A DNA stretch of 64,000 nt from Lachnospiraceae bacterium (GCA_002892395.1 NBBL01000003.1:62001-126000); one strand, 5' to 3'; shown: positions 9,901 through 18,813, counted from the first letter of the stretch. Made by a program: numbers and translations. The notes: a model not told the origin generated them from the sequence alone.

Positions 9901-10174
9901 CTCCCAAGGTCGGCAGCACGGAATCCGGCTTCTCCTTTAAGATAAGCTTTTCCACCACATCGACTGTCAGCGGCTCAATGTAGACATGATCCGCAATATC
10001 CTTGTCCGTCATAATCGTCGCCGGATTGGAATTCAGCAGAACCACCTCAAGCCCCTCTTCCTTCAGAGAACGGCAGGCCTGCGTCCCGGCATAATCAAAC
10101 TCCGCCGCCTGACCGATAATGATCGGGCCGGATCCCAGCACCAGTACTTTTTTAATGTCAGGATTCTTAGGCAT
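6962..10174 (-). CDS. carB: Carbamoyl-phosphate synthase large subunit
   Basis: Full length (1070 residues) with the two homologous ATP-grasp halves, each beginning KKVLVLGSGPI(I/R)IGQ (near residues 8 and 554), and a C-terminal methylglyoxal-synthase-like regulatory domain from about residue 930. Together with CarA it makes carbamoyl phosphate for pyrimidines and arginine. The start codon lies 8 bp inside the carA 3' end, indicating coupled translation. No pyr or arg biosynthesis genes adjoin it in the window. Confidence 0.97.
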   Translation of the reverse strand: MPKNPDIKKVLVLGSGPIIIGQAAEFDYAGTQACRSLKEEGLEVVLLNSNPATIMTDKDIADHVYIEPLTVDVVEKLILKEKPDSVLPTLGGQAGLNLAMELEEAGFLKAHHVRLIGTTALTIKKAEDRELFKETMEKIHEPVAPSSVVENVEDGVRFAETIGYPVVLRPAYTLGGSGGGIAADREELVEILQNGLRLSRVGQVLVERCISGWKEIEYEVMRDAAGNVITVCNMENIDPVGVHTGDSIVVAPSQTLGDKEYQMLRTSALNIITELGITGGCNVQYALNPDSFEYCVIEVNPRVSRSSALASKATGYPIAKVAAKIALGYTLDEIRNAVTKKTYASFEPMLDYCVVKMPRLPFDKFITAKHVLGTQMKATGEVMSICTNFEGALMKAIRSLEQHVDSLMSYDYSDLDNDALQKELTKIDDRRIWVIAEALRRGMSYEEIYGLTRIDRWFLQKIDRLVCMESELRRRSLTEELLREAKRMEFPDHVIASLCGTEEKEIKRLREQYGIHAAFKMVDTCAAEFAAETPYYYGCFDGENEAEETTERKKVLVLGSGPIRIGQGIEFDFCSVHCTWAFKKEGYETIIINNNPETVSTDFDIADKLYFEPLTEEDVENVVRFEKPDGAVVQFGGQTAIKLTEALMRMGVPILGTAAEDVDAAEDRELFDEILQQTGIPRAAGGTVFTAEEAKKVANRLGYPVLVRPSYVLGGAGMRIAISDHDIDEYIGIINRYTQEHPILVDKYIRGIEVEVDAVCDGEDILIPGIMQHIERTGIHSGDSISVYPAMSLSDTVKQKMVDYSARLARALHVRGMINIQFIAKGEDVYVIEVNPRSSRTVPYLSKVTGIPVIPLATQVICGHKLKELGYAPGLQPESGYIAIKMPVFSFEKIRGADISLGPEMKSTGECLGISKNFNEALYKAFRGAGIQLPKYKNMIVTVRDEDKQEIIPIARRFAALGYRIFSTRGTAQVLNEHGVKALAVRKIEQEHPNILDLILGHEIDLIIDTPPSGAEHEKDGFVIRRNAIETGVHVLTALDTAEALATALERKTEEPTLVDIAALPAAGKR

Positions 10175-11243
10175 GCGCCACCTCCATCATCTCCATAAAG
10201 CGGTCAAAAAGATACTCGGTTCCCTGAGGTCCCGGACTCGCCTCCGGGTGAAACTGCACCGTGAAGATCTTTTTTCCCACGTACCGGAGTCCCTCGTTGG
10301 TTTCGTCATTCACATTTCGGAAGGCGGGAACTGCAACCTCCGGATTTAAGCTTTTCTCATTCACCGCATAGCCGTGATTCTGAGAGGAAATGTAGACGCG
10401 GCCGGTGGAGAGATCCTTGACCGGGTGATTTCCGCCGCGATGCCCGTACTTCATCTTGAAGGTGTCCGCCCCGGCTGCCAGCGCCAAAAGCTGATGTCCG
10501 AGACAAATTGCAAAAATCGGCGTGTCCGACTGAGACAGCTTTTTAATTTCCTCAATGACGCCGGTGTTCTCCTTCGGGTCGCCGGGTCCGTTGGTCAGCA
10601 TGATTCCGTCCGGATGGGATGCCAGAATCTCCTCCGCCTTACTGCTTTGCGGCCATACGGTCACCTCGCAGCCTCTCTTACTCAGGTTTCTCGCAATATT
10701 CCGCTTCATGCCCAGATCCAGAACAGCTACCCGCTTTCCCGCACCGGGCATGACGTACTTTTCCTTGCAGCTGGTCCGCGCCACGACGCCCCGCACCTCA
10801 TACTCCTTCATGCGGCGCATCGCATCCTCCCGGTTGAAGTCGGGATTCGTGGTCAAAAAACCGTTCATGGTGCCGTGCTCCCTGAGGCGCTTCGTCAGAG
10901 CCCGGGTATCGATCCCTTCGATCCCCGGTATCTCCTGCTCCTTTAAAAACTGCTGAATCGACTCCCGGCTCCGAAAATTAGAATACAGTTCGGAGAGCTC
11001 CCGAACAATAAACGCATCCGGCCAGGCCCGTCCCGACTCCATGTCTTCCCTGCACACGCCGTAATTTCCAATCAGCGGATATGTCATCACCACCGCCTGC
11101 CCGGCGTAAGAGGGATCGGTCAGCACTTCCAGATAGCCTGTCATGGAGGTGTTGAACACCACCTCACTCACAACTTCTTTTTGTACGCCGATGCTTTTTC
11201 CGGTAAACAGCGTGCCGTCTTCCAGCAAGAGATATGCTTTCAT
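10167..11243 (-). CDS. carA: Carbamoyl-phosphate synthase small subunit (glutaminase)
   Basis: A 358-residue protein with the N-terminal CPSase_sm domain (KAYLLLEDGTLFTGKSIG) and a C-terminal class I glutamine amidotransferase with the catalytic Cys in FAICLGHQLLALA and the His/Glu in QFHPEASPGPQ. It supplies ammonia to CarB. The start at 11243 has GGAAAGGATGG in front of it; in-frame codons upstream lack family similarity. A GTGACA-17 bp-TATAGT promoter lies about 46 bp upstream. Confidence 0.96.
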   Translation of the reverse strand: MKAYLLLEDGTLFTGKSIGVQKEVVSEVVFNTSMTGYLEVLTDPSYAGQAVVMTYPLIGNYGVCREDMESGRAWPDAFIVRELSELYSNFRSRESIQQFLKEQEIPGIEGIDTRALTKRLREHGTMNGFLTTNPDFNREDAMRRMKEYEVRGVVARTSCKEKYVMPGAGKRVAVLDLGMKRNIARNLSKRGCEVTVWPQSSKAEEILASHPDGIMLTNGPGDPKENTGVIEEIKKLSQSDTPIFAICLGHQLLALAAGADTFKMKYGHRGGNHPVKDLSTGRVYISSQNHGYAVNEKSLNPEVAVPAFRNVNDETNEGLRYVGKKIFTVQFHPEASPGPQGTEYLFDRFMEMMEVAHA

Positions 11244-11288
11244 GTTCCATCCTTTCCCATGGCGGATTTCCGCTATTTCTTCTGCAAT

Positions 11289-11317
11289 ACTATAGCAGAA
11301 AGAGACGTGATTGTCAC
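11289..11317 (-). promoter_or_regulatory. Promoter of carAB
   Basis: On the minus strand GTGACA (11317-11312), a 17-bp spacer and TATAGT (11294-11289), with TGC immediately before the -10. It predicts a leader of about 40 nt, too short for a PyrR attenuator or riboswitch. Confidence 0.55.
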
Positions 11318-11365
11318 GCCAATCAGCAGGCGCCCGATCAAAAAAACAGCCTCCGGAGGCGGTCC

Positions 11366-12208
11366 CTACCGTCCCCGACAGCTGCTTTCTTCTTCCTCTC
11401 TCCATTCCCCTTGAAACACCTCAACCGCACTGCCTGTCATGTCCAGATGACCGTCCTCCCGCAGTGCAATTTCCAGGTCGCCACCGCGCAAATGAACCGT
11501 GACCCGTGGATCGCAAACGCCTGCGCGGTACAGCGCATATGCACTGGCTGTCGCGCCGGTTCCGCAGGCCAGCGTTTCTCCGCTGCCCCGCTCCCAGACG
11601 CGCATGTAAAGATTGTTTCGATCCTCTGCAAATACAAATTCGGAATTGACCCCCTCCGGAAAACGGGGGTGACTCTCATAAAAAGGACCAATTGCCTCCA
11701 GATCCAGTGCTTCCAGTGCTTCTCTGGAGGAGACCCGGTACACCGCGTGAGGATTTCCCACCTCAACGGCAATCATCTCCCGCTCTGTTCCGGCGACTTC
11801 AATCATTTCGGGAATCGGACCGGTCAGCTTTGCCTCTCCCATGTCAACGGTCACGAAGCTCTCCCGGGAAGCCCCCGGCGTATCTGCGTGCACGCGAATT
11901 CTGCGATTTCCTGCGGCAGTCTCCAGCAGCATCTCGTTGCGCCGGCAAATGCCGTGATCATAGGCATACTTTCCAACACAGCGCGCTCCGTTTCCGCACA
12001 TCTTCCCCTCGGAGCCATCTGCATTGAACATGCGCATGCGAAGATCCGCCTGCCAAGAAGGACCGATGAGAATCAGACCATCCGATCCGATTCCGTAGTG
12101 GCGGTCGCTGACCCGGCGTGCAAGTTCCGACGGATGTAACACAGTCTCTTCAAAACAGTTGACATAGACATAGTCGTTTCCGATCCCCTGCATCTTTGTA
12201 AACCTCAT
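11366..12208 (-). CDS. dapF: Diaminopimelate epimerase
   Basis: A 280-residue enzyme converting LL- to meso-diaminopimelate for lysine and peptidoglycan. The two catalytic cysteines are in MCGNGARCVG and ACGTGATAS, with the conserved start MRFTKMQGIGNDYVYVN. The length is normal. It stands alone, with a 122-bp gap to carA and a 160-bp divergent gap to the DUF4349 gene. Confidence 0.96.
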   Translation of the reverse strand: MRFTKMQGIGNDYVYVNCFEETVLHPSELARRVSDRHYGIGSDGLILIGPSWQADLRMRMFNADGSEGKMCGNGARCVGKYAYDHGICRRNEMLLETAAGNRRIRVHADTPGASRESFVTVDMGEAKLTGPIPEMIEVAGTEREMIAVEVGNPHAVYRVSSREALEALDLEAIGPFYESHPRFPEGVNSEFVFAEDRNNLYMRVWERGSGETLACGTGATASAYALYRAGVCDPRVTVHLRGGDLEIALREDGHLDMTGSAVEVFQGEWREEEESSCRGR

Positions 12209-12368
12209 CCCGACGCCTCCCTTCGTATGCCCCCTCTGCCGTCCCCGGCATCATAACAAGTTTCCAAACCTCTGTCAATTCTTGGGACCGAACAGACTTT
12301 CATCTGCTATGATCACGAAAAATCTGGTATGATAATTAAAATAAGAAACCGTTCAGAAAGGAGCATGT

Positions 12369-13400
12369 ATGAACACGTGGAAAGCCGTAAGAACCTGTTT
12401 GATCACTGCCGCCGCGGCCTCTCTTTTGCTTTCAGCCTGCGCAAGCGCAGCCTCCTCTGCCACAGGAAACCAGAAATCTGCGCTTCCTGAAACCTATTCG
12501 GAAACCGATGCCGGAGAGGGAGATTCCTTCGGCACGGCGATGGCAGACTCTGCCGCAGAGCAAACCGGGAATGCCTCCGAAGCACAGGGCATCCCGAATG
12601 GGGGCGACCCTGCTGCACTCCAACAGCGAAAGCTGATTAAAACCGTCAATCTGAGCTTGGAAACCAAGCGCTTCGACTCCCTTGTTTCGGAGATTCAGAC
12701 CCGAACCAAGGAGAAAAACGGCTATGTGGAGCATTACTGGATGAGTGGAAATTCCATCCGAAATCCGGAGGAATCCTACGACATCGATTCCCACAGCCGA
12801 AGCGCATCCCTTACCGTCCGCATTCCTTCTGTTCAGCTGGACGCCTTCTTAAATGAAATCTCTGCCTCTGCAAATGTCACCTCCCGATCCGAATCCGTGG
12901 AAGATGTGACGCTCCAATACAGTGATATCGAAAGTCACAAGAAGGCGCTCAACCTGGAGCGGGACCGCCTCTGGGAATTGATTCAACAAGCGGACTCCAT
13001 GGACGCTGTGATTGCGCTTCAAACCCGCATCGGCGAAATTGAATACCAGCTGAATTCCTACGAATCCCAGCTCCGCCTGTATGACAACCAGGTTTCCTAT
13101 TCCACCGTCTCCATCGACATCACCGAGGTGGGAAACTACAGTCCTGCCCGGGAAGACAGTGTCGCCGCCCGTATTCGACTTGGTTTCTCCTCCAATCTTT
13201 CGCGTATGGGTACCCTTTTGCAGGACCTGTTTGTGGGCATCATCATTCGCATCCCCTTCCTGATTCCGATCTTTGTCCTGGTTCTTCTGCTGATTCTTCT
13301 GGTGAAGCTGGTCTCCCGGAAACAATCCGCCCTGCAGCCACCGTCGAATCCAAACAAGGATACCCCGGATCATGGGCAGAAGCCCCCGAAAATCGGGTAA
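12369..13400 (+). CDS. DUF4349 domain-containing lipoprotein
   Basis: A 343-residue surface protein with a type II signal (lipobox LSAC, Cys24), an acidic Ser/Ala-rich linker to about residue 85, a DUF4349 domain (KTVNLSLETKRFDSLVSEI onward) with a central coiled coil, and a C-terminal membrane helix (about 288-312) followed by a basic tail. A lipid anchor plus a C-terminal helix is the usual form of this family, whose function is unknown. An extended -10 (TGGTATGAT, 12325-12333) lies 36 bp upstream. It is divergent from dapF and converges with the polymerase gene. Confidence 0.88.
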   Translation: MNTWKAVRTCLITAAAASLLLSACASAASSATGNQKSALPETYSETDAGEGDSFGTAMADSAAEQTGNASEAQGIPNGGDPAALQQRKLIKTVNLSLETKRFDSLVSEIQTRTKEKNGYVEHYWMSGNSIRNPEESYDIDSHSRSASLTVRIPSVQLDAFLNEISASANVTSRSESVEDVTLQYSDIESHKKALNLERDRLWELIQQADSMDAVIALQTRIGEIEYQLNSYESQLRLYDNQVSYSTVSIDITEVGNYSPAREDSVAARIRLGFSSNLSRMGTLLQDLFVGIIIRIPFLIPIFVLVLLLILLVKLVSRKQSALQPPSNPNKDTPDHGQKPPKIG

Positions 13401-13410
13401 AAAGGAACGA

Positions 13411-14757
13411 TCACACCGGTCCGTATCCTGTTCGCCGTGTTGCGCTTCCCACAAAGAGGCGCAGCGCGGCGATTTCCATAAAATAGAACCAGGTCGCCGG
13501 ATTGGAAAACCAGGTCGTAAAAAAGGAAAGGGAAAGATATACGGCAATTTGGGCGTAGAACACGCAGAAAAGCGGATGATGACTGTCTCTTACACGGTGC
13601 TCCATCCACAGCACAAGCAGCGCAAGTAACGCAGAAAACGACACCACACCCAGCACGCCAAAATCATACCACGCATCGTAAAACAGCGTCAGCGTGGTGA
13701 GCTCTGTCTTTGTCACAAACAGCGGAAGAGCAGTGAGCGACGGAACAATCAATTTAAGACCGCTCAGCGCCCAAAGCGGAAACAGCATGCGCAGCCCGAA
13801 GCTGTGCCTCGGAAGCTCCCGGATGAGGCAATTCAAATTATCGTAGTTATTGGCAATATAAATGTAAGGCTGACTCACAAAAACGGGAAGATTCCGCTTC
13901 ATTTCAAAAATCCCGTTCAGATAGGCGGCGCTATGGCTTCGCGCTGCCGTGAGAAGAAGATAGAGCGGAATCAGGGCAGCACCGGTCAAAAGGACGGTTC
14001 TCACCGGCAGGCGGCTCCGCTCCAGGACAAGAAAGCTGGCAATCGCCGTAAAAACAGAAAGTAACAGCTGAAAGCGGGAGACACAAAGCAACGGAATGAG
14101 CAGTGAGAATACAGCGCAAGCTGCCATTCCCCGCCGCTTCCCCGCCGACGCACGCGGAGTGCTTCCAAACCAGACTGCTGCAAATGCCGGAACCAGCACG
14201 GCGGACACTGTAAAATAATGCAAACCGCTGATGTGAAAATAGGAATACGCATGGGGAACTCCCCTCACCAGCAGCGGAACATACCCCAGCCTTTTCGCCT
14301 CTGCCAGGAAGCTGATCCAGGAGATCACCGTGATTCCCACGGTTCCCAGCCAGAGCCGATCTGTGTTGATGCCCCCGGACGCGCCCATCCTCCGGCCCTC
14401 ATCCGCCACACCGAACCGGCGGTTTCCCCACTCGACGGTGAGCCAGAAGACCATAAATGCCAAAAAGCACATGCACCACATCATGGGCTCCCAGTCGACC
14501 TGAAGCCTCGAAAGCTTCAGACAGGAAAGAGCCTGTCCCCCCACAAAGCTGAGTGAAAATACGGCGCGAAGAAGAAGAGGCGCCCCAGGTTTACGCAGAT
14601 CCTGCAAAAACAGAGCAACGGCTGCCAGCAAAAGTACAAGCCCGGAAAGCAGATAATGCCCCGATCCGGAGAACAGGATGCAGGCCGGATAAGCAATCAG
14701 GTAGACCAAAAGCCCGGCTCCGCCCGCTCTTGTTCTTCTCACCCTGTTTCCTCTCAA
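13411..14757 (-). CDS. Oligosaccharide repeat unit polymerase-like membrane protein
   Basis: A 448-residue polytopic protein with roughly 11-12 hydrophobic segments and a large loop containing YIYIANNYDNLNCLIREL. That loop and the pattern of helices fit O-antigen/exopolysaccharide polymerases (Wzy-like), which join repeat units at the outer face of the membrane. No glycosyltransferases or flippase are next to it in the window. Its start overlaps the HPr stop by 4 bp (ATGA), so it is co-translated with HPr, an odd partner. Function assignment is by family resemblance only. Confidence 0.65.
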   Translation of the reverse strand: MRGNRVRRTRAGGAGLLVYLIAYPACILFSGSGHYLLSGLVLLLAAVALFLQDLRKPGAPLLLRAVFSLSFVGGQALSCLKLSRLQVDWEPMMWCMCFLAFMVFWLTVEWGNRRFGVADEGRRMGASGGINTDRLWLGTVGITVISWISFLAEAKRLGYVPLLVRGVPHAYSYFHISGLHYFTVSAVLVPAFAAVWFGSTPRASAGKRRGMAACAVFSLLIPLLCVSRFQLLLSVFTAIASFLVLERSRLPVRTVLLTGAALIPLYLLLTAARSHSAAYLNGIFEMKRNLPVFVSQPYIYIANNYDNLNCLIRELPRHSFGLRMLFPLWALSGLKLIVPSLTALPLFVTKTELTTLTLFYDAWYDFGVLGVVSFSALLALLVLWMEHRVRDSHHPLFCVFYAQIAVYLSLSFFTTWFSNPATWFYFMEIAALRLFVGSATRRTGYGPV

Positions 14758-15023
14758 TCTTCCTCCCCAAAGCCCCGCTCGGTCAGCTCGACCATCGCCA
14801 TGAGCGCCGCATCCTCATCCGGACCGCTGCAGCGATACTCCACCTCATCTCCGTTCTTCACACATGCGCCGAGCACACTCAGAACACTCTTTGCATTGGC
14901 CTCGGTACCATTCAGCAGCAGCTCCACCTTGCTCTGAAATTTCAGCGCCTCCTTGCAGAGATTTCCCGCAGGCCGCAAATGAAGCCCGCTGGGATTGTGC
15001 ACAACAACTCTTTTACTGACCAT
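14754..15023 (-). CDS. HPr family phosphocarrier protein
   Basis: An 89-residue HPr with His15 in SGLHLRPAG (the PEP-dependent phosphorylation site, with Arg17) and Ser46 in NAKSVLSVLG (the HPr kinase site). Both key residues are present, so it could act in the PTS or in regulation. No PTS enzyme I or sugar permease lies nearby; instead it is the fifth gene of the c-di-AMP cluster. The motif after Ser46 (VLSVLGACV) is less canonical than the usual IMGVMSL, so it may be a second, specialised HPr. GGAGGG precedes the start. Confidence 0.88.
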   Translation of the reverse strand: MVSKRVVVHNPSGLHLRPAGNLCKEALKFQSKVELLLNGTEANAKSVLSVLGACVKNGDEVEYRCSGPDEDAALMAMVELTERGFGEED

Positions 15024-15124
15024 GGTTCTCCCTCCATCACCGTGCAGTGGTCGCTGAAACCGACAATGTAAATTCCGCTGCCTTTTCTTCGCCTCTGCAC
15101 CTTCCTGTGCGTTCCGACTTCCTT

Positions 15125-16558
15125 TCAGGTATGTGTCTCCGCTGCACTTTCATGGGGTGCACTCTCATTCGGAACCGTCCGATTGAATGTGCTCTCACCG
15201 GAAGCGCCCCCTGACGCTGCGGAAGCATCCTCATTCTCTCCGGAAGACTCTCCCGTCTGCGAATTCCACGCTGTGCCCGCCGTTTCACTTCTGGTCTCTG
15301 TCGGAAGAGAAGCGGATCCTTCTGTCTCCGTGCTGACTGAAACCAGAAACGGCGTAACCGATACCAGCTCCGTCCCCTCCGGCGTGGTCAGGTTCAGGGT
15401 TCCCTCCCCTGTCCCGGGTTCCCGCCCGGCCACATCCACATAGGCATGGAGGTCATTCGCTGTAATGGAGCGAAGTGTCTCCGGAAGTGCGCTCAGCTCG
15501 ACGGAAATCACGGTGGGCATCAGCTTGTAGCGATAATCCTCCCGCCGGTTTTTCAGCTCGATTCCCCGGGCAAGTGATACCTGGTAGGCCATCGTGTTCA
15601 CCGCTTCCACCTTCATGGTCACCGTCACCATGGGGGAACCGTTCACGGAAGCACCCTGGGGCAGAAACTGATTCAAATCCACCGTGACACTCTTATCCGC
15701 ATTGGCGCCGCCTACATTCAGAACGGTATCCGGCACCGCAATCTCCCGCAGCCCCTCCAACAGTCCGGGCTCTCCCACCACCGATACGGATTTTACACTG
15801 CACTCTGTCCCGGTAAAGCGGTATCCCTGCGCCGCTTCCCCCCCTACGCTTAGACGAAGGGGAAGGCTCTTGCCCCGGAGCATATCGACGTAGTAGGAAA
15901 TATCGCCGGGCTCCGACTTCATCCGGTCATCCTCCATCTGTATTTCGTTCCCGTTTGCGTCGAAATAGGTGACTGGCGCCGTGCCGCTCAAATCCTCCGA
16001 TGCGCCGGATACATTGACCTTCACACCGACAGAGCTGATGCGTCCCACCTCCGAAACCGGTCCGCTCACCATGACCGTCTCCGGCTTCAGTGTCATACTG
16101 CCCACCTCAAAATTCTCCGCAGGCTCACCCACCGGATGGGTCGTGAGCGGGAAGCTCTTGTTCTGAATATCCTCTGTCAACACACGGATCACTCCGGGAC
16201 GGGCCACCGGTGAAGCGTTGATCAGATCCCGATTCCCCACAACCTCCACCGACACCGGTACGGAACCGGTGACGTCATAGAGGTTTTCCAGATCAATGGT
16301 CGCCTTGAAATTGTCTGCATCAATCCGGTAGGCATCCCGCGCCCTGACCTGATAGCTGACCGTCACGCTCTCTCCGTTCTGCACCGTGTAGGTCTTCCCC
16401 GCCGTGGTCAGTACTTCCCCGTGAATGACCGTGAGCGGAACCGTTTTGCTCCGCGTCACCTCAGGATTGGAGACGTTAACCACCGCAATCCAGATGACAA
16501 AGGCAAAGGCCACGGAAATCAGCTTCAGGCTCTGATTATTCACCAGTTTTTCTTTCAT
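15125..16558 (-). CDS. cdaR: CdaR/YbbR domain regulator of diadenylate cyclase
   Basis: A 477-residue extracytoplasmic protein: one N-terminal membrane helix (about residues 10-28, LISVAFAFVIWIAVV), then tandem YbbR repeats to about residue 410, and a long Ser/Thr/Glu/Gly-rich disordered C-terminal tail (after 415). YbbR proteins bind and modulate CdaA. Its start overlaps the cdaA 3' end by 23 bp, the usual arrangement. The glmM gene that normally follows cdaA-cdaR is missing here; HPr follows instead. Confidence 0.92.
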   Translation of the reverse strand: MKEKLVNNQSLKLISVAFAFVIWIAVVNVSNPEVTRSKTVPLTVIHGEVLTTAGKTYTVQNGESVTVSYQVRARDAYRIDADNFKATIDLENLYDVTGSVPVSVEVVGNRDLINASPVARPGVIRVLTEDIQNKSFPLTTHPVGEPAENFEVGSMTLKPETVMVSGPVSEVGRISSVGVKVNVSGASEDLSGTAPVTYFDANGNEIQMEDDRMKSEPGDISYYVDMLRGKSLPLRLSVGGEAAQGYRFTGTECSVKSVSVVGEPGLLEGLREIAVPDTVLNVGGANADKSVTVDLNQFLPQGASVNGSPMVTVTMKVEAVNTMAYQVSLARGIELKNRREDYRYKLMPTVISVELSALPETLRSITANDLHAYVDVAGREPGTGEGTLNLTTPEGTELVSVTPFLVSVSTETEGSASLPTETRSETAGTAWNSQTGESSGENEDASAASGGASGESTFNRTVPNESAPHESAAETHT

Positions 16559-17414
16559 TCTTCTTCCCTTTCAGAAAGCGGAAGCGGAAGCGCTTCTCCA
16601 CCTTCTTCTCTCCGGAAAGTCCCTGGAGGAGTTTCCGCAATGTCTCTGCATCTCGAATCACTGTGAGATGTCCGCCTCTCGCCACGGATACGTTCCCTGT
16701 TTCCTCCGACACAACAATCGTGACAGAATCCGTGCTCTCGCTGATTCCGATTGCGGCCCGGTGCCGCGTGCCCAGCTCCTTGGAGATCCGCAGGTCGTCC
16801 GAAAGCGGCAGGTAGCAGGTCGCCGACTCGATGGTGTTGCCGCGAATAATAACAGCTCCGTCATGCAGCGGTGTGTTGTGCTCAAAGATATTAATCAGAA
16901 GCTGACTGGAAACAATTCCTCGAATATCAATTCCCGTCCGGACAATGTCTCCGAGAGAAATTTCCTGCTCAATGACCATCAGCGCCCCGGTCTTCGCTCT
17001 TCCCAGCTCAAACGAAGCCTTGACCAGCTCGCTGACCGTGTGCTCCGAAAACCGGGAGAGATCCGCTTTGTCGGTGATGAGATCGGTCAGAGAAAACCAG
17101 ATGTTCCGGCTCCCCAGCTGCTCCAGCGCTCTCCGAAGCTCCGGCTGAAAAATAATGACCAGCGCCATCACGGCAATGGTGGCAACCCTTCCCAGAATCC
17201 AGAGTATCGTATCCAGCTGCAAAATAACACAAAAAACCACAAAGGCCAAAATCAGAAGGAGCCCCCGCAGCAGCACCCAGGCCTTTGTATCCTTAATCCA
17301 ATTCAAAAATTCATAGACCATCCAGGAAATGATTGCAATTTCAATCAGTCCTGTCAGCGACATCCTCGGCATCAGCCCGAGCATTGTTTTGAGATATTCC
17401 ATCATCATCTGCAT
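16536..17414 (-). CDS. cdaA: Diadenylate cyclase CdaA
   Basis: A 292-residue membrane-bound enzyme making cyclic di-AMP from two ATP. Three N-terminal membrane helices (about residues 12-85) precede the DAC domain, which shows the signature LHDGAVII and RHRAAIG with the downstream SVTIVVSEETG. c-di-AMP controls potassium/osmolyte uptake and cell wall homeostasis in Firmicutes. The C-terminal tail is unusually basic (KKVEKRFRFRFLKGKK). It lies 3 bp after the upstream membrane protein gene. Confidence 0.96.
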   Translation of the reverse strand: MQMMMEYLKTMLGLMPRMSLTGLIEIAIISWMVYEFLNWIKDTKAWVLLRGLLLILAFVVFCVILQLDTILWILGRVATIAVMALVIIFQPELRRALEQLGSRNIWFSLTDLITDKADLSRFSEHTVSELVKASFELGRAKTGALMVIEQEISLGDIVRTGIDIRGIVSSQLLINIFEHNTPLHDGAVIIRGNTIESATCYLPLSDDLRISKELGTRHRAAIGISESTDSVTIVVSEETGNVSVARGGHLTVIRDAETLRKLLQGLSGEKKVEKRFRFRFLKGKKNERKTGE

Positions 17415-17417
17415 CGC

Positions 17418-18389
17418 TTACCTCTTGCTCTCATCTCCGCTTCCTCTGCTTCGCTTCGGCCGCTTCGCGCGGTTTAGCTTCTGCAGCTTCATCTTCGGCA
17501 CGGAAACGGAAACCTTCGGGACTGCCTTCACAAAATAATGATAATCGTCGTCCTCAAACTGTGTGTATTCCATGCGCGTATAGTCCACATTAAACACAAA
17601 GAACTGAAAGACCGTTGCCACCGCTGCCGCCAGTGCACATCCGCCCAAAAGGGGAAGCAGCTCGAAGCGGATCCCGTAGAAAAAGGCCGCCGCAAAAAAC
17701 GAGAGCAGTATGGCGAGGACGCCGGCGAAAATTGCCAGGTTCCACGCATTCAAAATCGGAAGCGTGCGAATGAGATATACCACAATCACCGCAACGGCAA
17801 AGGCCAGGAGAAATGTGAGCATGGTGCGGTTCAGCAAAACCCCGTTCAGCATCTGCACATATTTTTGGGTGATATCCAGAGAGGAGCCGTTCGTCAGCGG
17901 TCCGGCATTGGCCCGCACGTACTGAAGAATGTAGTAAATCACGATGCCGCAGCACATGGGAATCACAGAGACCAGGGCGCCGCCAAGTCCCACAAGAAGG
18001 GGGATGATATAGGGAATCTTCCATGCAAACAGAAGAGGCGTCACAATCAGGAGAACGCTGTCCCCCGGTGCAAAGCCATAATAAAGAAGCGCCACGGTGA
18101 GCAAAAACACAGTGGTAAACAGCGCAAACTCCAGAGAGACAGCGAAGATGTGCGCCAGCATAAAAAACGCCAGGATCCAGCAAATCCCGCCGAACGGGCA
18201 GACCCCGCAAATCAGAGACAGCACCAGGGAAATCACGGGAGAACGCAGCGGCTTCATATATCCCAGTGAGGAATTTAGGAGCGCAATGGCAGTCCAGGCA
18301 AGCAGAAAGCGAAGCAGTACCAGAAATCCGATGCTGTACTTGCCGTACCATCGCTTCAAGCGATCCCGCAGAACATATAACTCAAGCAT
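17418..18389 (-). CDS. Uncharacterised polytopic membrane protein upstream of cdaA
   Basis: A 323-residue protein with about eight hydrophobic segments between residues 22 and 270 and a cytoplasmic, very basic C-terminus (KLNRAKRPKRSRGS). I do not recognise a named family. The start at 18389 is preceded by AGGAGGG and overlaps the previous gene by 8 bp, and only 3 bp separate it from cdaA. This tight coupling suggests a role linked to c-di-AMP or the envelope; that is inference from position. Confidence 0.75.
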   Translation of the reverse strand: MLELYVLRDRLKRWYGKYSIGFLVLLRFLLAWTAIALLNSSLGYMKPLRSPVISLVLSLICGVCPFGGICWILAFFMLAHIFAVSLEFALFTTVFLLTVALLYYGFAPGDSVLLIVTPLLFAWKIPYIIPLLVGLGGALVSVIPMCCGIVIYYILQYVRANAGPLTNGSSLDITQKYVQMLNGVLLNRTMLTFLLAFAVAVIVVYLIRTLPILNAWNLAIFAGVLAILLSFFAAAFFYGIRFELLPLLGGCALAAAVATVFQFFVFNVDYTRMEYTQFEDDDYHYFVKAVPKVSVSVPKMKLQKLNRAKRPKRSRGSGDESKR

Positions 18390-18813
18390 TTCGACCGCCC
18401 TCCTTTGACAGTATCCGCTGCCGCTCCTGAATGTCATAACGCTTTTTGAGCTTGTCCATCTGTGAAAGATGCTTAGCCAGTTTGTTCTGTGCGAGACTGT
18501 ATCGTCTGTCATAGATCACGGCGGTCAGCAGTTCAAACAAAATCAACCCTGCAAAATAAAACGCACCTGCCTTCCATCCCCAGGAAGCAATCTCCTTCAC
18601 ATTGGCAACTCCAAGGAGCCGGTCCAGCTTATAGAGCAGCACCACGCCCAGAATCAGAACAAAGCTCAGTGTATACGCGAGGAAAGACTGCAGAAGGTGC
18701 TTTGCGATATAGTCTCCGCGAAAGTACTTCTGTGCCGATCTCAGCATGCCCGCCTCTCTCTTTTCATAAGAAGCGATCTCGTTCATGAGTCTTATTTTGT
18801 CCTCGTTCAGCAT
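18382..18813 (-). CDS. Small uncharacterised membrane protein, first gene of the cdaA cluster
   Basis: A 143-residue protein with two hydrophobic helices (about residues 40-62 and 80-102) between charged, probably coiled-coil ends (NEDKIRLMNEIASYEKRE and QMDKLKKRYDIQERQR). No known family recognised. It is the first gene of the cluster 143-aa protein, membrane protein, cdaA, cdaR, HPr, polymerase, and has a TGCTATACT -10 about 30 bp upstream. Confidence 0.7.
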   Translation of the reverse strand: MLNEDKIRLMNEIASYEKREAGMLRSAQKYFRGDYIAKHLLQSFLAYTLSFVLILGVVLLYKLDRLLGVANVKEIASWGWKAGAFYFAGLILFELLTAVIYDRRYSLAQNKLAKHLSQMDKLKKRYDIQERQRILSKEGGRNA

